Under the pieces are notes generated by a model. The model had not been told where the DNA came from. It worked only from the letters and a program-made list of their open reading frames with translations, and did no database searches. Positions 46,471 through 55,310 of a DNA stretch of 62,924 nt are shown in pieces (within the stretch, counting starts at the first letter, position 1; each line of letters opens with the position of its first letter). The translations under genes were made by a program, and so were the position numbers. The stretch comes from Streptomyces corynorhini (GTDB lineage Bacteria > Actinomycetota > Actinomycetes > Streptomycetales > Streptomycetaceae), in contig NZ_QQNA01000112.1 in the NCBI RefSeq assembly GCF_003346515.1, positions 1 to 62,924 of the forward strand, given 5' to 3'.

Positions 46471-49400
46471 TCATCTTTCAACGCTGTCGCGGCCTTTCCC
46501 GTCCACGGACTGTCCCTGGAAAGTGCCCGGGGCGTCCGCGGATTCCTCGATCCATCGGCGCAGCAACGGCAGCAGGACATCAGGGTTGACGGGCTTGGTC
46601 ACACAGTCGGACGCGCCCGCCTCGGCAGCCAGCTGCCGGCTGCCGAGCACACCCGGCGGAACCAGGGCGATGATGGGCACCGCACCGCACTTGGACGTCC
46701 TGCGAATCCGCGCGATGGTCGTAGGGCCCTCCGCCGCCGGCAGCATGACGTCGATCACGAGGACCTCGATGTCGTCACGGCGCTCCAGAATATCGATGGC
46801 CTCGTCGCCGTTCTCGGCGTAACACACGTCCAGACCGTGCCGTTCCAAGACGCTGGTGAGCGCGAAGGCGCTGCGGATGTCGTCATCGACGAGCAGCACC
46901 TTCTCGCCGACGAAGCGGGTGCCGCGTTCTGATTCCGCCGACGCCCGGTACGGATCCGCGTTCGCCGGCTGCGCCTGGGCACCGGGCAGACCGGGCAGGG
47001 CGTTCCGCGGCTGAGGCAGGGGTGCGGCTCCGTGGGGGCGGCCGAAGGGCGCGGCGAGTTCATCCCGCTCCTTTGCCGCCCTCTCGTCGTCCTGCGATGA
47101 CTCGCTGGGACGCAGTGGCAGGTACAGCGTGAATGTCGAGCCGTGCCCTGATTCGCTCCGCGCATGGATCTCACCGCCGAGCAGCCGCGCGATCTCTCGC
47201 GAAATACTGAGTCCGAGGCCCGTACCGCCGTACTTGCGGCTCGTGACCCATTCCCCTTGCCTGAACGCCTCGAAGATGCCTCCCATCTTGCCGGCCTCGA
47301 TACCGATCCCGGTGTCCGCCACGGCGAACGCGATGACGTCGGCCGCCGGATCCGGCGGCGCCCCGGCTCCGAGAAGTTGCAGCCGGACGGCCGACGGCAC
47401 CTCCATGCCGGCGCGGTGAATGTACAGCTCGACCTCTCCCGAGTCGGTGAACTTGAGCGCGTTGGACAGCAGGTTGCGCAGCACTTGCAGCAGCCGCTGT
47501 TCGTCTGTGAACAGCGTGGGAGGCAGTTCGGGCGACACGCGTACGGAGAGATCGAGCCCTTTTTCCGCTGCCAACGGCCTGAAGAGGGCCTCCACATAGT
47601 CGGCGAGCGGTACGAGCGCGGCAGGGGTGGCGAAGACGGCCATCCTGCCCGCCTCGACCTCCGACAGGTCGAGAATGTCGTTGATCAGCTGAAGCAGGTC
47701 GGAGCCGGCGCCGTGGATGGTCTCGGCGAACTCGACCTGCCGCGGGGAGAGGTTCTTTTCCGCATTGTCGGCAAGCAGCTTGGCCAGGATCAGCAGCGAG
47801 TTGAGCGGCGTGCGCAGCTCATGCGACATGTTCGCCAGGAACTCGGTCTTGTAACGCATGGAGAGCCCGAGGTGCTCGGCGCGCTCCTCCAGGACCTGCC
47901 GGGCCTCCTCGGTCTCGGCGCTCTTGATCTCGATGTCGCGGTTCCGTTCGGCCAGCAGCTCGGCCCTCTTCTCCAGTTGGGCGTTGGACGCCTGGAGAGC
48001 ACCTTGCCGCTCCTCCAACTGCCTTGTTTGGTAGCGTAATTGCTCGGCAATTCTCTGAGACTGACTCAACAGTTGCTGAGTTTGCTGTTGTTCCAGGATT
48101 GCCTCGCTGCTGAGCTGGATCAGATGGGCGACTTTCTGAGGGATATCGGGGAGCCGTTCCCCCAGCCAGCTCTGTGCCTCCGCCACCCGGGCGGCGGAGA
48201 GCAGGTCCTCGTCGCGGGCGCGTTCCTCCATGACGGTCAGCCACTGCTGGAAATCGGCGTCCTCCTCGACCCAGGCGGAGAGCCTGCCCCATTCCCGGAT
48301 CAATGCCTCATGTGCGATCTCGGCCGTCTCGGGCCCGTCAGAGCCCAGGATGACCAGGCGGCGATCTGGTTCGGCCAGCAATTGGCCGATGTACCAGTCA
48401 CTCCCGAGATGAGAACGGTCGGCGGTGACGCGGACGGCGCTGGCCGCCCCACCGCGGGCGCGGATCATGGAGAGCAGCGCGCGGCGGATGCGTTGCTCAT
48501 CCAGTCGGAGCTGGTCGTGCAGCCAGTAGTAGGCCTTCTCGGCATGCTGGTTCAGGGCTCCGGCGACGCCTCCCAGGCCGTGATAGCTGTCAAAACTGAT
48601 CTGGCGTTCACGCTGCAAGGGCCACAGTTCGGTCAGGGTGAACTCCAGGAGGGGCAGACTGCCCGCCGCCCTGGACGCCTCACCCGCGATCTTCTCCGCC
48701 AGCCCGGGGCTGAAGGCCACGCCGGCCAGCTGGGCCGGTTCCACGATCACCCGTGTCAGTGCCGCCTCGTCCAGTGGGGAGACGTTCAACTGCCGATCCT
48801 GGAGCCGGGAACCGATATCGGGCAGTTCCAGCAGGTCGGGAAGGAAGTCGGCGCGCAGTGTGCAGACCAGACGTACGTTCGTGTCCTGCACCGTGTCCGG
48901 CGGCGGCAACAGATGCTGGAGGAACTCCAGGGCCTTCTCCGCGTCCGAACTCCCGCTGAGCACCTCCTCGAACTGGTCCCCGATGAGAGCCAGACGTCTG
49001 CCGGTCAGCAGCGCGACCCGCGAGGCCACCGGCCAGAATCCGTCGTCGCGCAGCGCCTGTGCTCGATGGTCCAGTTGTTCGAGGGAGTGGCTCGCTCCTG
49101 GATGCTCAAGATCAAGCAGGGCGCGGGCAACTGACTCATGAGGGGTCACACCTGGACGGAAGGAAGCCACCATCCAGCCGTCGGCCGCGAGAGCGGGCCG
49201 CAGACCGGCCGCGACGATGGACGACTTGCCGACTCCGGAAGGGCCGGTGACGACAACGAGCGGCTGCGCCCGCACCATCTCCCGGAGCCGTTTGACCTCG
49301 CGCTCGCGCCCCACGAACACACCCGCCTGCGCGTCCGCGGCCGTGAACGCCTGGAGTCCTCGGTACGGACAGGGCGGCAGTATCGACCGGCCCAGAGCCT

Positions 49401-50058
49401 CGGGCCATACGGCCGCTACCTCCGACAGAGGCACCGCATACGCATCGTGCGCCGCTCCCCCTTTGGCGGCGATCGCGAGCATTCCCACGGCCGCGTCGCC
49501 CCAGCGGTCCGTCGCCACAACGGGCGCGCCGCTGTAACCGGGCTGAGTTCGCAGGGCGGCCTCGGCGCGGGCGTCGAGCTGGATCAAACCACCACCGACT
49601 GCTCCTCGTATGGAGCAACTGGTCCAGGCTCCCTTGTCCTTTCGGTCAGGGGTACTCGGATAGCCGAACACCGATACCTGCGCATCGGGGATCAGGCCGA
49701 TACGCGCATCGACCAGTCGCGCCGCCCCGGCCCCGACGGGCAGTGTGTCTCCACCCACAACGACCAGGCCGGCCACATCACGTCCAGGGCCGCCCGGTCC
49801 CGCGGGCGGATCCCACGCCGCCACGCGGCATACCCGCAGCGGTGCACCGTCGACGCCGCCGAGCAACACGAACTCCACCTGGACGCGCGCGTCGTCAGGG
49901 GGGCGTTCGCGATGGCGCTTGTCATGTCCGAGCGCCGCGTTGACGACATGCGCACAGGTGACGATGTGCCGGTCTCCGGCCACGAACCCGAGGCCGACAG
50001 GAGCGCCCGAGGCCGCTGACCGGATCTTGACGATGAACCCTTCCCGCCGAGCGTGCAT
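46471..50058 (-). CDS. Trypsin-like protease / nSTAND NTPase / histidine kinase / receiver fusion
   Basis: An 1195-residue protein without signal peptide or clear membrane helix, so probably cytoplasmic. Order: trypsin-like domain 1-220, with His37 (TCAHVV), Asp94 (GRDVAGLVV) and Ser176 (QPGYSGAPV); nSTAND NTPase about 230-640, with PYRGLQAF, FVGREREV, Walker A GPSGVGKSS (272-280), Walker B RLALIGDQFEEVL and IAHEALIREWGRL; coiled coil about 650-735; histidine kinase with His746 (MSHELRTPLNSLL), N-box RNLLSNALKF and ADTGIGI, GTGLGLSIS; receiver about 1052-1165, with VLLVDDDIRSAF and Asp1103 (VIDVMLPA). All catalytic residues look intact. The Trypco1 gene is 5 nt upstream, so both likely form one signalling or conflict system. 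Output partner is unknown. Confidence 0.9.
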   Translation of the reverse strand: MHARREGFIVKIRSAASGAPVGLGFVAGDRHIVTCAHVVNAALGHDKRHRERPPDDARVQVEFVLLGGVDGAPLRVCRVAAWDPPAGPGGPGRDVAGLVVVGGDTLPVGAGAARLVDARIGLIPDAQVSVFGYPSTPDRKDKGAWTSCSIRGAVGGGLIQLDARAEAALRTQPGYSGAPVVATDRWGDAAVGMLAIAAKGGAAHDAYAVPLSEVAAVWPEALGRSILPPCPYRGLQAFTAADAQAGVFVGREREVKRLREMVRAQPLVVVTGPSGVGKSSIVAAGLRPALAADGWMVASFRPGVTPHESVARALLDLEHPGASHSLEQLDHRAQALRDDGFWPVASRVALLTGRRLALIGDQFEEVLSGSSDAEKALEFLQHLLPPPDTVQDTNVRLVCTLRADFLPDLLELPDIGSRLQDRQLNVSPLDEAALTRVIVEPAQLAGVAFSPGLAEKIAGEASRAAGSLPLLEFTLTELWPLQRERQISFDSYHGLGGVAGALNQHAEKAYYWLHDQLRLDEQRIRRALLSMIRARGGAASAVRVTADRSHLGSDWYIGQLLAEPDRRLVILGSDGPETAEIAHEALIREWGRLSAWVEEDADFQQWLTVMEERARDEDLLSAARVAEAQSWLGERLPDIPQKVAHLIQLSSEAILEQQQTQQLLSQSQRIAEQLRYQTRQLEERQGALQASNAQLEKRAELLAERNRDIEIKSAETEEARQVLEERAEHLGLSMRYKTEFLANMSHELRTPLNSLLILAKLLADNAEKNLSPRQVEFAETIHGAGSDLLQLINDILDLSEVEAGRMAVFATPAALVPLADYVEALFRPLAAEKGLDLSVRVSPELPPTLFTDEQRLLQVLRNLLSNALKFTDSGEVELYIHRAGMEVPSAVRLQLLGAGAPPDPAADVIAFAVADTGIGIEAGKMGGIFEAFRQGEWVTSRKYGGTGLGLSISREIARLLGGEIHARSESGHGSTFTLYLPLRPSESSQDDERAAKERDELAAPFGRPHGAAPLPQPRNALPGLPGAQAQPANADPYRASAESERGTRFVGEKVLLVDDDIRSAFALTSVLERHGLDVCYAENGDEAIDILERRDDIEVLVIDVMLPAAEGPTTIARIRRTSKCGAVPIIALVPPGVLGSRQLAAEAGASDCVTKPVNPDVLLPLLRRWIEESADAPGTFQGQSVDGKGRDSVER

Positions 50059-50063
50059 GTGGA

Positions 50064-50384
50064 TCAGTCACGCTTCCAGACCACTCGGACGGCGAAGTTC
50101 ACCTCTGCCGTCCCCTTGGCGATGATCACGCCGCTCTCGCCACCGATCTTCAGCCCGAACTGGATCTCCGTCTCGTCCGGCCTCAGCTCCCGGACCGTTT
50201 CGGAGACCTGCGCCAGAGCCGGTCTCACCCGGTCGAGCGCTTCACGGAGAGAGGTCTCGGCTCGGGCCACCATGCCGTCGCCCGCCGCGAGTTCCAGGTC
50301 CGAGCCTGCCAAGCCACTGTCGACTTCGAAGACGGCGGTGCCTTCGCCGTCACCGTCCACCGTCATCATGACGAGTTCCGACAC
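50064..50384 (-). CDS. Trypco1-type (trypsin-co-occurring domain) protein
   Basis: A 106-residue single-domain protein matching the Trypsin-co-occurring domain 1 pattern. It has a beta-rich start (GTAVFEVDSGLAGSDLELA), a helix SLREALDRVRPALAQVSETVRELRPDETEIQFGLKIGGESGVIIAKG cut here into its main blocks REALDRVRP and EIQFGLKIGGESGVIIAKG, and a last strand NFAVRVVWKRD. Such proteins accompany trypsin-like proteases fused to NTPases in predicted conflict or signalling systems, possibly as regulator or substrate. GTG at 50384 follows AAGGGGG. Its stop is 5 nt before the large fusion gene, a tight operon. Confidence 0.82.
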   Translation of the reverse strand: MSELVMMTVDGDGEGTAVFEVDSGLAGSDLELAAGDGMVARAETSLREALDRVRPALAQVSETVRELRPDETEIQFGLKIGGESGVIIAKGTAEVNFAVRVVWKRD

Positions 50385-50437
50385 AGTGCCCCCTTGCGCC
50401 CGGCAGGCCCCGTTCACGGGGCCAGCGACAATGCCCC

Positions 50438-51391
50438 CTATCTTGTGCCATCCCGTCGTGGCATTTCAGGTGAATCCAGGAGACATTCCGGAGGTACCGA
50501 GCCGCTGTCACGCCGTGCGGTACGGAGCAGACGGCCGAGATCCGCAGCCGCGTCCGACGCGTGGGTGAACTCCCGTATGAGTCGCGCGAGTTCCGCCGGT
50601 CGGTCCAGGGGTACGAGGGTGTTGCTGTCCGCCACCTCGACCAGCCGACCGCGGGGCAGGAGTCCGGCGAGGCGTCGGCCGTGCTCGGGCGGCATCACGC
50701 GGTCTCCGCGTGCCCACACCACGAGGGCGGGGCGGGTGAAGCGCGGCAGGTGTTCGGCCGCGGCGAGCAGCAGGCCGGTGTCCGCCGCCACGGCTCGCAG
50801 TGTGCGGACGGCGTCCCGGCGGATCCCGGGCCGCTTGATGACCGGTTCCGCCCACCGGGCGGTGGCCGCGTCCCCGCGCAGGGTCAGCCACCCGAACGCG
50901 ATCGGGAGGCGGCGGAGCGGGCGCAGCCGCATCTGCCGCATGAACAGCCCGAACATCCGGGGCGGGAGCTTGCCGGTGAGCACGAGCGTCCGGCCTGTCA
51001 GCCCCGGCGGAACGTTGTCGAACGCGTCGCACGAGACGAGCACGACCCGTCCCACGCGGGCGGCGCCCTCGCACATGAGCAGTTGGACGAGTGCTCCGCC
51101 GGTGTCGTTGCCGACGAGGGTGACGTCGTGGAGGCCGAGGCGGTCGAGGAACTCCGTGACCAGCCGTGCCACCCCGGGCAGCGACAGGTCGGCATCGGCG
51201 CGCATCGCGTGAGGGTGCGCACCGAGCGGCAGCGTCGGTGCCACGCACCGGTGGTCGGCGCGGAGGTCGGCGACCGGTCCTTCCCACAGCGAGGCGTCCA
51301 TCATCAGCCCGTGCAGCAACACGACCGCGGGGCCGTCGCCGCCGGTGTCCTCGTACGCGAGTGTCCCGGCGGACAGTTCGATCTCTCTCAT
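50438..51391 (-). CDS. Alpha/beta hydrolase (dehalogenase-like branch)
   Basis: A 317-residue alpha/beta hydrolase. It has VVLLHGLMMDASLWEGPV (oxyanion region) and a nucleophile elbow VGNDTGGALVQ with Asp as nucleophile, as in haloalkane dehalogenase-like enzymes. An acid strand RPALVVWARGDRVMPPEH follows. The last triad position reads VADSNTLVPLDRPAEL where a His (for example GHFVPLD) is expected, so activity is uncertain. The C-terminus is extended by about 35 residues past the fold. Substrate is unknown. The NmrA-like gene lies 67 nt upstream in the same direction. Confidence 0.8.
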   Translation of the reverse strand: MREIELSAGTLAYEDTGGDGPAVVLLHGLMMDASLWEGPVADLRADHRCVAPTLPLGAHPHAMRADADLSLPGVARLVTEFLDRLGLHDVTLVGNDTGGALVQLLMCEGAARVGRVVLVSCDAFDNVPPGLTGRTLVLTGKLPPRMFGLFMRQMRLRPLRRLPIAFGWLTLRGDAATARWAEPVIKRPGIRRDAVRTLRAVAADTGLLLAAAEHLPRFTRPALVVWARGDRVMPPEHGRRLAGLLPRGRLVEVADSNTLVPLDRPAELARLIREFTHASDAAADLGRLLRTARRDSGSVPPECLLDSPEMPRRDGTR

Positions 51392-51458
51392 GTCCAGCTC
51401 CCTCAGGTCCGTTGGCGCGGCCCCGGGCCCGTTGGCGCGGTGGGGAATCCTCCGGCGC

Positions 51459-52325
51459 TCATGAGCGGGCCGGGGCCGTGAAGGCGGCGGCGTTCTCCGC
51501 GGCCCACGCGGCGAAGGTGCGGGCGGGGCGGCCGAGGAGCTTCTCCACGGTGTCCGTGGCCGGGCCCGGCGTGCGCGCGTAGTCGGCCAGGGAGCCGAGG
51601 AGCCGCTCGGGAACGTCCTCGGGCAGACCCTGGGCGAGCATGGCCCGGCGGACCTGTTCGGGATCCAGCTCCTGGAAGGAGAGGTCCCGGCCGACGGCTT
51701 CGCCGATCAGGCGGACCTTGTCCCGCTGGTCGAGCGGCCGCGGTCCGGTGAGCAGATGCGCGCGCCCCGCGTGCGCCGCGCCCTCGCGGTCCACCAGCGC
51801 CCGTACGGCCACCTCCGCGATGTCGCGCTGGTGGATCGGCGAGGTCACCGCGGCGCCGTGGGCACCGCGTACGACACCGGTCGCACGGATCTGCGGAGCC
51901 CAGGCCAGCGCGTTGGCGGCGAAGTCGGCGCAGCGCAGGAACGTCCACCGCAGGCCGGAGTCCCGGACGGCCCCCTCCACCGCCCGGAACTCGTCGGCGA
52001 ACCGCCGGTGCCCGGCGGGGTGCTCCACTGTCGCGGACGACAGCACCACCACCCGCCGGGCGCCGCGCGCCTCGGCCAGCGCCAGTACCTCGGCGGCGGC
52101 TCCGCCGACGGCGCGCGTGCTGAGCAGGACGGCCTCAACCCCGTTCGGCAATGCCGTGAGGCCGCCCTGCCCGGTGGCGCGCGGATCCCCGTGCACGATC
52201 CGCACCCCACCGGGCAGGGCGGCGCCCGGGTCGCGGGTGACCGCCGCCACCTCGTGGCCCGCCGCCAGCAACAGGTCCAGCGCTTCACGTCCGACGATCC
52301 CGGTCGCTCCGATCACCACGAACAT
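51459..52325 (-). CDS. NAD(P)-binding NmrA-like oxidoreductase
   Basis: A 288-residue atypical SDR (NmrA/NAD(P)H azoreductase-like group). It starts with the dinucleotide loop MFVVIGATGIVGREALDLLLAAGHEV. It lacks the classical YxxxK and has WTFLRCADFAANALAWAP and SPIHQRDIAEVAVRALVD, typical of NmrA-like proteins that sense redox state or reduce quinones. ATG at 52325 has GGAAGGG eight bases before it; the long upstream frame crosses the MarR gene on the other strand and is rejected. It is divergent from the marR gene, suggesting direct MarR control. Confidence 0.85.
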   Translation of the reverse strand: MFVVIGATGIVGREALDLLLAAGHEVAAVTRDPGAALPGGVRIVHGDPRATGQGGLTALPNGVEAVLLSTRAVGGAAAEVLALAEARGARRVVVLSSATVEHPAGHRRFADEFRAVEGAVRDSGLRWTFLRCADFAANALAWAPQIRATGVVRGAHGAAVTSPIHQRDIAEVAVRALVDREGAAHAGRAHLLTGPRPLDQRDKVRLIGEAVGRDLSFQELDPEQVRRAMLAQGLPEDVPERLLGSLADYARTPGPATDTVEKLLGRPARTFAAWAAENAAAFTAPARS

Positions 52326-52371
52326 GCCGACACCCTTCCACTCCGGCCCCGGTGATTCCGTTGCCGTAATA

Positions 52372-52412
52372 TACGAGAACCGTAGCATAATAATTCGAGA
52401 GGCGTACATTAT
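52372..52412. promoter_or_regulatory. Tandem imperfect direct repeats, probable MarR operator
   Basis: TACGAGAACCGTAGCATAAT (52372-52391) and TTCGAGAGGCGTACATTAT (52394-52412) share the pattern CGAGA-nn-CGTA-CAT-AT about one helical double turn apart. They lie in an AT-rich strip between the divergent NmrA-like and MarR genes, and the second copy covers the marR start codon. This fits autoregulation plus control of the oxidoreductase. Confidence 0.55.
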
Positions 52413-52896
52413 GATTCCCGTAGAACCTGATGACGTGGCGCGGCGGCGACGGCGGGCCACGGTCGAGGTCAAGCAGGGACTGCGTGAGCTGGGTGCCGAG
52501 CTGGCCCTGCTCAACCGCCGGGTCGGCACCCGCCTCGGGCTCAAGGACATCGACCTGGACTGCCTCGACCTCATCAACGCCCACGGCCCACTGAGCCCGA
52601 CCGCCCTGGCGCGACGGGCCGGGCTGCACGCGGCCACGACGACCGGAGTGCTCGACCGGCTCGAACGCGCCGGTTGGGTGGCCCGCGAACGCGACCCGGC
52701 GGACCGCAGGGCCTTTCTGGTGCGGGCCCTGCGCGAGCGCAACGCCGAGCTGCTGGAGCTGTTCGCCGGGATGAACTCCTCGGTGGAGCGCATCTGCGCC
52801 GACTACGACGACGCCGAGCTGGAGCGGCTCGCCGTCTTCCTCCGCCGCATCGCCGACGCCGGGCGCGACGCCGCCGAAGGGCTGACCGGCGGCTGA
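52411..52896 (+). CDS. MarR-family transcription regulator
   Basis: A 161-residue MarR-type winged-helix protein. The DNA-binding part is LSPTALARRAGLHAATTTGVLDRLERAGWVARERDPADRRAFLVR, with the typical wing DPADRRA. Dimerisation helices flank it at both ends. ATG at 52411 lies right after AT-rich sequence and has no Shine-Dalgarno, so the transcript may be leaderless or nearly so. The likely targets are its own gene and the divergent NmrA-like gene. The ligand is unknown. Confidence 0.87.
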   Translation: MIPVEPDDVARRRRRATVEVKQGLRELGAELALLNRRVGTRLGLKDIDLDCLDLINAHGPLSPTALARRAGLHAATTTGVLDRLERAGWVARERDPADRRAFLVRALRERNAELLELFAGMNSSVERICADYDDAELERLAVFLRRIADAGRDAAEGLTGG

Positions 52897-52926
52897 CGGG
52901 CCCCGGCGGCGGCGGGAGCAGGGGGT

Positions 52927-53898
52927 TCACCGCGCGCTGAGCCAGTGCGGGTCGGGAACGACCGTCAGGATCGCGGAGACCAGCAGGACCAGTACGAGTA
53001 CGGCCAGCTCGACGCGCGCGGGGCCGGTGGCGTCCGCCCCGCCGCGCAGCCGGGCCCTGGCCGCCAGGGCGAGACCGGCGACCACCGCGACCAGCAGGAG
53101 CTTGGCGATCAGGACGCGGCCGTAGGCCGTGCCGAGGACCACGTCCACCGGCAGCCTGCGCAGCGTGGAGAGCGTGCCGGTGACGACGAGCGCGGCGAAG
53201 AGGCGGCCCGCGAGCCGGGCGTAACGCGCCAGCACCCGCCGCGCACCGGCCGGGTCCGCGCGCCGCAGCCACATGGTGCGCAAGGCGTGCGCCAGCCCGC
53301 CGGTCCACACGGCGGCGGCGCCGAGGTGGACGACGGTGAGCGCGGCGCCGAACAGGGGCGTGTACGGCTCGGGGTGCGCCCGCAGCGCCTCGGCGCCGAC
53401 CACCACGGCGAGCGGCAGCACGGCCCACGCCGGGCGGTTCAGCGCCACGCATCCGGCGGCCAGCAGGAAGGCGTTGGCCATGGCGAGCAGGAGGCGGCCC
53501 TCGACCGTGCCGTACACCTCGGTCAGGTCGAGTCCGCTGACGGCGGCCAGCAGCACGATCTGTCCGGCGCAGGCGCCCGCTCCGGTGAGCGCGGCGGCCA
53601 GCGCCCCACCGCGCGGGAGAGGGCCGCCGCGCGGGAGAGGGCCGCCGCGCGCCACCGCGACGCCTGTCAGCTCCCCGAGGTGGAGCGCGAGGGCGGCGAA
53701 GACGGCGACGCGCAGGACGGTCGTCGCACCCGCCCCGGGTATCCGCAGCTCTCCGGTGCCCCGCGCGGCGAGACCCGCGCCGAACAGCGCGACGAGGAGC
53801 GCGAGCAGGGCGGCCCCGGCGGCGAGACCCGCCGCACGCATGCCCCCGCGGGGTACGGAGCGACCGGCGTCCTCAACGGACTGGTCCTGGACTGTCAC
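52927..53898 (-). CDS. CopD-like membrane protein
   Basis: A 323-residue protein with about eight hydrophobic helices. The C-terminal part has VVHLGAAAVWTGGLAHALRTMWL and RYARLAGRLFAALVVTGTLSTLRRL, then AYGRVLIAKLLLVAVVAGLALAARARL, the CopD (copper resistance D) pattern. The His in VVHLGAAAVW and an N-terminal LHLGELTG are possible copper ligands. An internal 18-bp duplication (53611-53646) gives GGPLPRGGPLPRGG. GTG at 53898 has GAGGAT eight bases upstream and is preferred over a TTG at 53934. No CopC gene is adjacent. Confidence 0.82.
   Translation of the reverse strand: MTVQDQSVEDAGRSVPRGGMRAAGLAAGAALLALLVALFGAGLAARGTGELRIPGAGATTVLRVAVFAALALHLGELTGVAVARGGPLPRGGPLPRGGALAAALTGAGACAGQIVLLAAVSGLDLTEVYGTVEGRLLLAMANAFLLAAGCVALNRPAWAVLPLAVVVGAEALRAHPEPYTPLFGAALTVVHLGAAAVWTGGLAHALRTMWLRRADPAGARRVLARYARLAGRLFAALVVTGTLSTLRRLPVDVVLGTAYGRVLIAKLLLVAVVAGLALAARARLRGGADATGPARVELAVLVLVLLVSAILTVVPDPHWLSAR
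53611..53646. repeat. 18-bp tandem duplication inside the CopD-like gene
   Basis: GCGCGGGAGAGGGCCGCC is repeated exactly at 53611-53628 and 53629-53646, with a partial third. It is in frame and adds six residues to a loop. Confidence 0.8.
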
Positions 53899-54005
53899 CC
53901 GTGGATCCTCATATCCCGAAAGGACACTCGGCAACGTGAGTACGGCGAATGCCGTACGCGGGCCCGGAGGAGACCGGAGCCCCCGGACACCCGGAAAGTG
54001 ACAGG

Positions 54006-54040
54006 GTATAACGTACGTAAAGCACGGTCGCTATAGTGAG
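54006..54040 (+). promoter_or_regulatory. AT-rich palindromic region before the glycosyltransferase gene
   Basis: TATAACGTACGTAA contains the 8-bp palindrome ACGTACGT (54011-54018), and TATAGT follows at 54032-54037 as a possible -10 box, 26 nt before the start codon. No good -35 is seen. It may be a regulator site in the gap between the divergent CopD-like and glycosyltransferase genes. Confidence 0.35.
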
Positions 54041-54062
54041 TTACGAGAGCGTGAGGACGTCC

Positions 54063-55196
54063 ATGAAGCTGCTGTTCAGCGCAACCCCCGCCTTTGGTCA
54101 CATACTTCCCCTGGTCCCGCTCATGCAGGCGGCGGTCGACGACGGCCATGCCGTAGGGCTGCTGTCGAGCGCGGGGTTCCGGGCCGCGGTCGCCGAGGAG
54201 CTTCCCCCGGAGGTGGAGTTCCTCGACGCGGGGGTGATGCCGGAGGTGTTCTCCGAGGACGCGGCCGTCCGCACCGGCGCCGACGTCTTCCATCCGACGC
54301 CCACGACCATCGGTGAGATCTTCGGCGGCTCCCGTGTCGATCTCGCTGTCGAGGAGAGCGTGGATCAGGCCACCCGATGGGCTCCGGACCTGGTGATCGC
54401 CGAGCCGTTCGACGCGGTCGGCCCGCTCGTCGCCGCTCGGCTCGGTGTCGGTTGGCACAGGGCGGGCATCGGCCCCGCGCTGCCCGCGGTGATCACCGAC
54501 GAGATCGACCGCGTGGCCTCGGCCCGGTACGACCGGCTGAGCCTCTCCCCGGTCGCGGCCCTGAGCTACCTCGACCCGTGCCCGCGGCAGCTGCAGGACC
54601 CGGAGTGGTCCCCCGTCGGACCGGTGCGGGCGGTCCGGCCGCAGGCGCACCGCCGGCCGAAGGACGTCACGCTCGACCTGCCCGACTTCGGCGACCACGA
54701 CAAGCCGACGGTGCTCGTCACGCTGGGCACGATCTTCTCCGACCCGGACACCCTCTCCGCGGCCGTGGCGGCGGTCGCGGACACCGGCGCCCAGGTGATC
54801 GCCACGCTGGGTTCGTCGCTGAGGCACGCCACCGCGGACCAGGCGGACCGAGCCGACTCGGCGGGTGTGCGCTACGTCCCCTTCGTTCCGCTGGGCCAGT
54901 TGCTCGAAAAGGTCGACCTGGTGGTCGGCGCCGGAGGTGTCGGCTCGGTCGTCGGCACCCTCGCGCACGGCCTCCCGATGGTGCTCTGGCCCCAAGGAGC
55001 CGACCAGCCCATCAACGCCGCACGCGCCGCCGCGTCGGGGACGTCGATCACCGTCGACTCGGCAGCCGGTATCTCTCCGGCCGTGGCCGCGGTGCTGGAG
55101 CGGGGCGAGTACCGCCACCGGGCCCAGGAGATCGCGGCCGAGATCGCCACGCTTCCCCCGGCGGCCACGGTGATCGCGGAGATCACGCGTCCGTAG
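54063..55196 (+). CDS. GT1-family glycosyltransferase (macrolide/antibiotic type)
   Basis: A 377-residue GT-B enzyme that moves a sugar from a nucleotide donor to a small molecule. It starts MKLLFSATPAFGHILPLVPLMQAA, the acceptor-domain opening of the YjiC/EryCIII group, with the base His in FGHI. The donor-binding region includes VLVTLGTIF and VPLGQLLEKVDLVVGAGGVGSVVGTLAHGLPMVLWPQGADQPINA, the signature PSPG-like block (its AHG, P and D-Q residues are present). ATG at 54063 follows GAGGAC; a GTG at 54036 is an alternative. No biosynthetic genes are near, so it may modify or inactivate an outside compound. Confidence 0.88.
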   Translation: MKLLFSATPAFGHILPLVPLMQAAVDDGHAVGLLSSAGFRAAVAEELPPEVEFLDAGVMPEVFSEDAAVRTGADVFHPTPTTIGEIFGGSRVDLAVEESVDQATRWAPDLVIAEPFDAVGPLVAARLGVGWHRAGIGPALPAVITDEIDRVASARYDRLSLSPVAALSYLDPCPRQLQDPEWSPVGPVRAVRPQAHRRPKDVTLDLPDFGDHDKPTVLVTLGTIFSDPDTLSAAVAAVADTGAQVIATLGSSLRHATADQADRADSAGVRYVPFVPLGQLLEKVDLVVGAGGVGSVVGTLAHGLPMVLWPQGADQPINAARAAASGTSITVDSAAGISPAVAAVLERGEYRHRAQEIAAEIATLPPAATVIAEITRP

Positions 55197-55258
55197 CGGG
55201 GTGCTGGGCCGCCCCGTCCGAGCCGTGCTCGTGACGGGGCGTCCGAAGGGCGCCTGAA

Positions 55259-55293
55259 GGGCGCCTGAAGGGAGACATCCCGCTCAGGCGCCC
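55259..55293 (+). terminator. Terminator after the glycosyltransferase gene
   Basis: GGGCGCCTGA and TCAGGCGCCC pair over 10 bp, with an inner GGGA/TCCC pairing. A second copy of GGGCGCCTGAA lies directly before it. Confidence 0.65.
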
Positions 55294-55310
55294 TGGTTGC
55301 CGGAAGCCTC

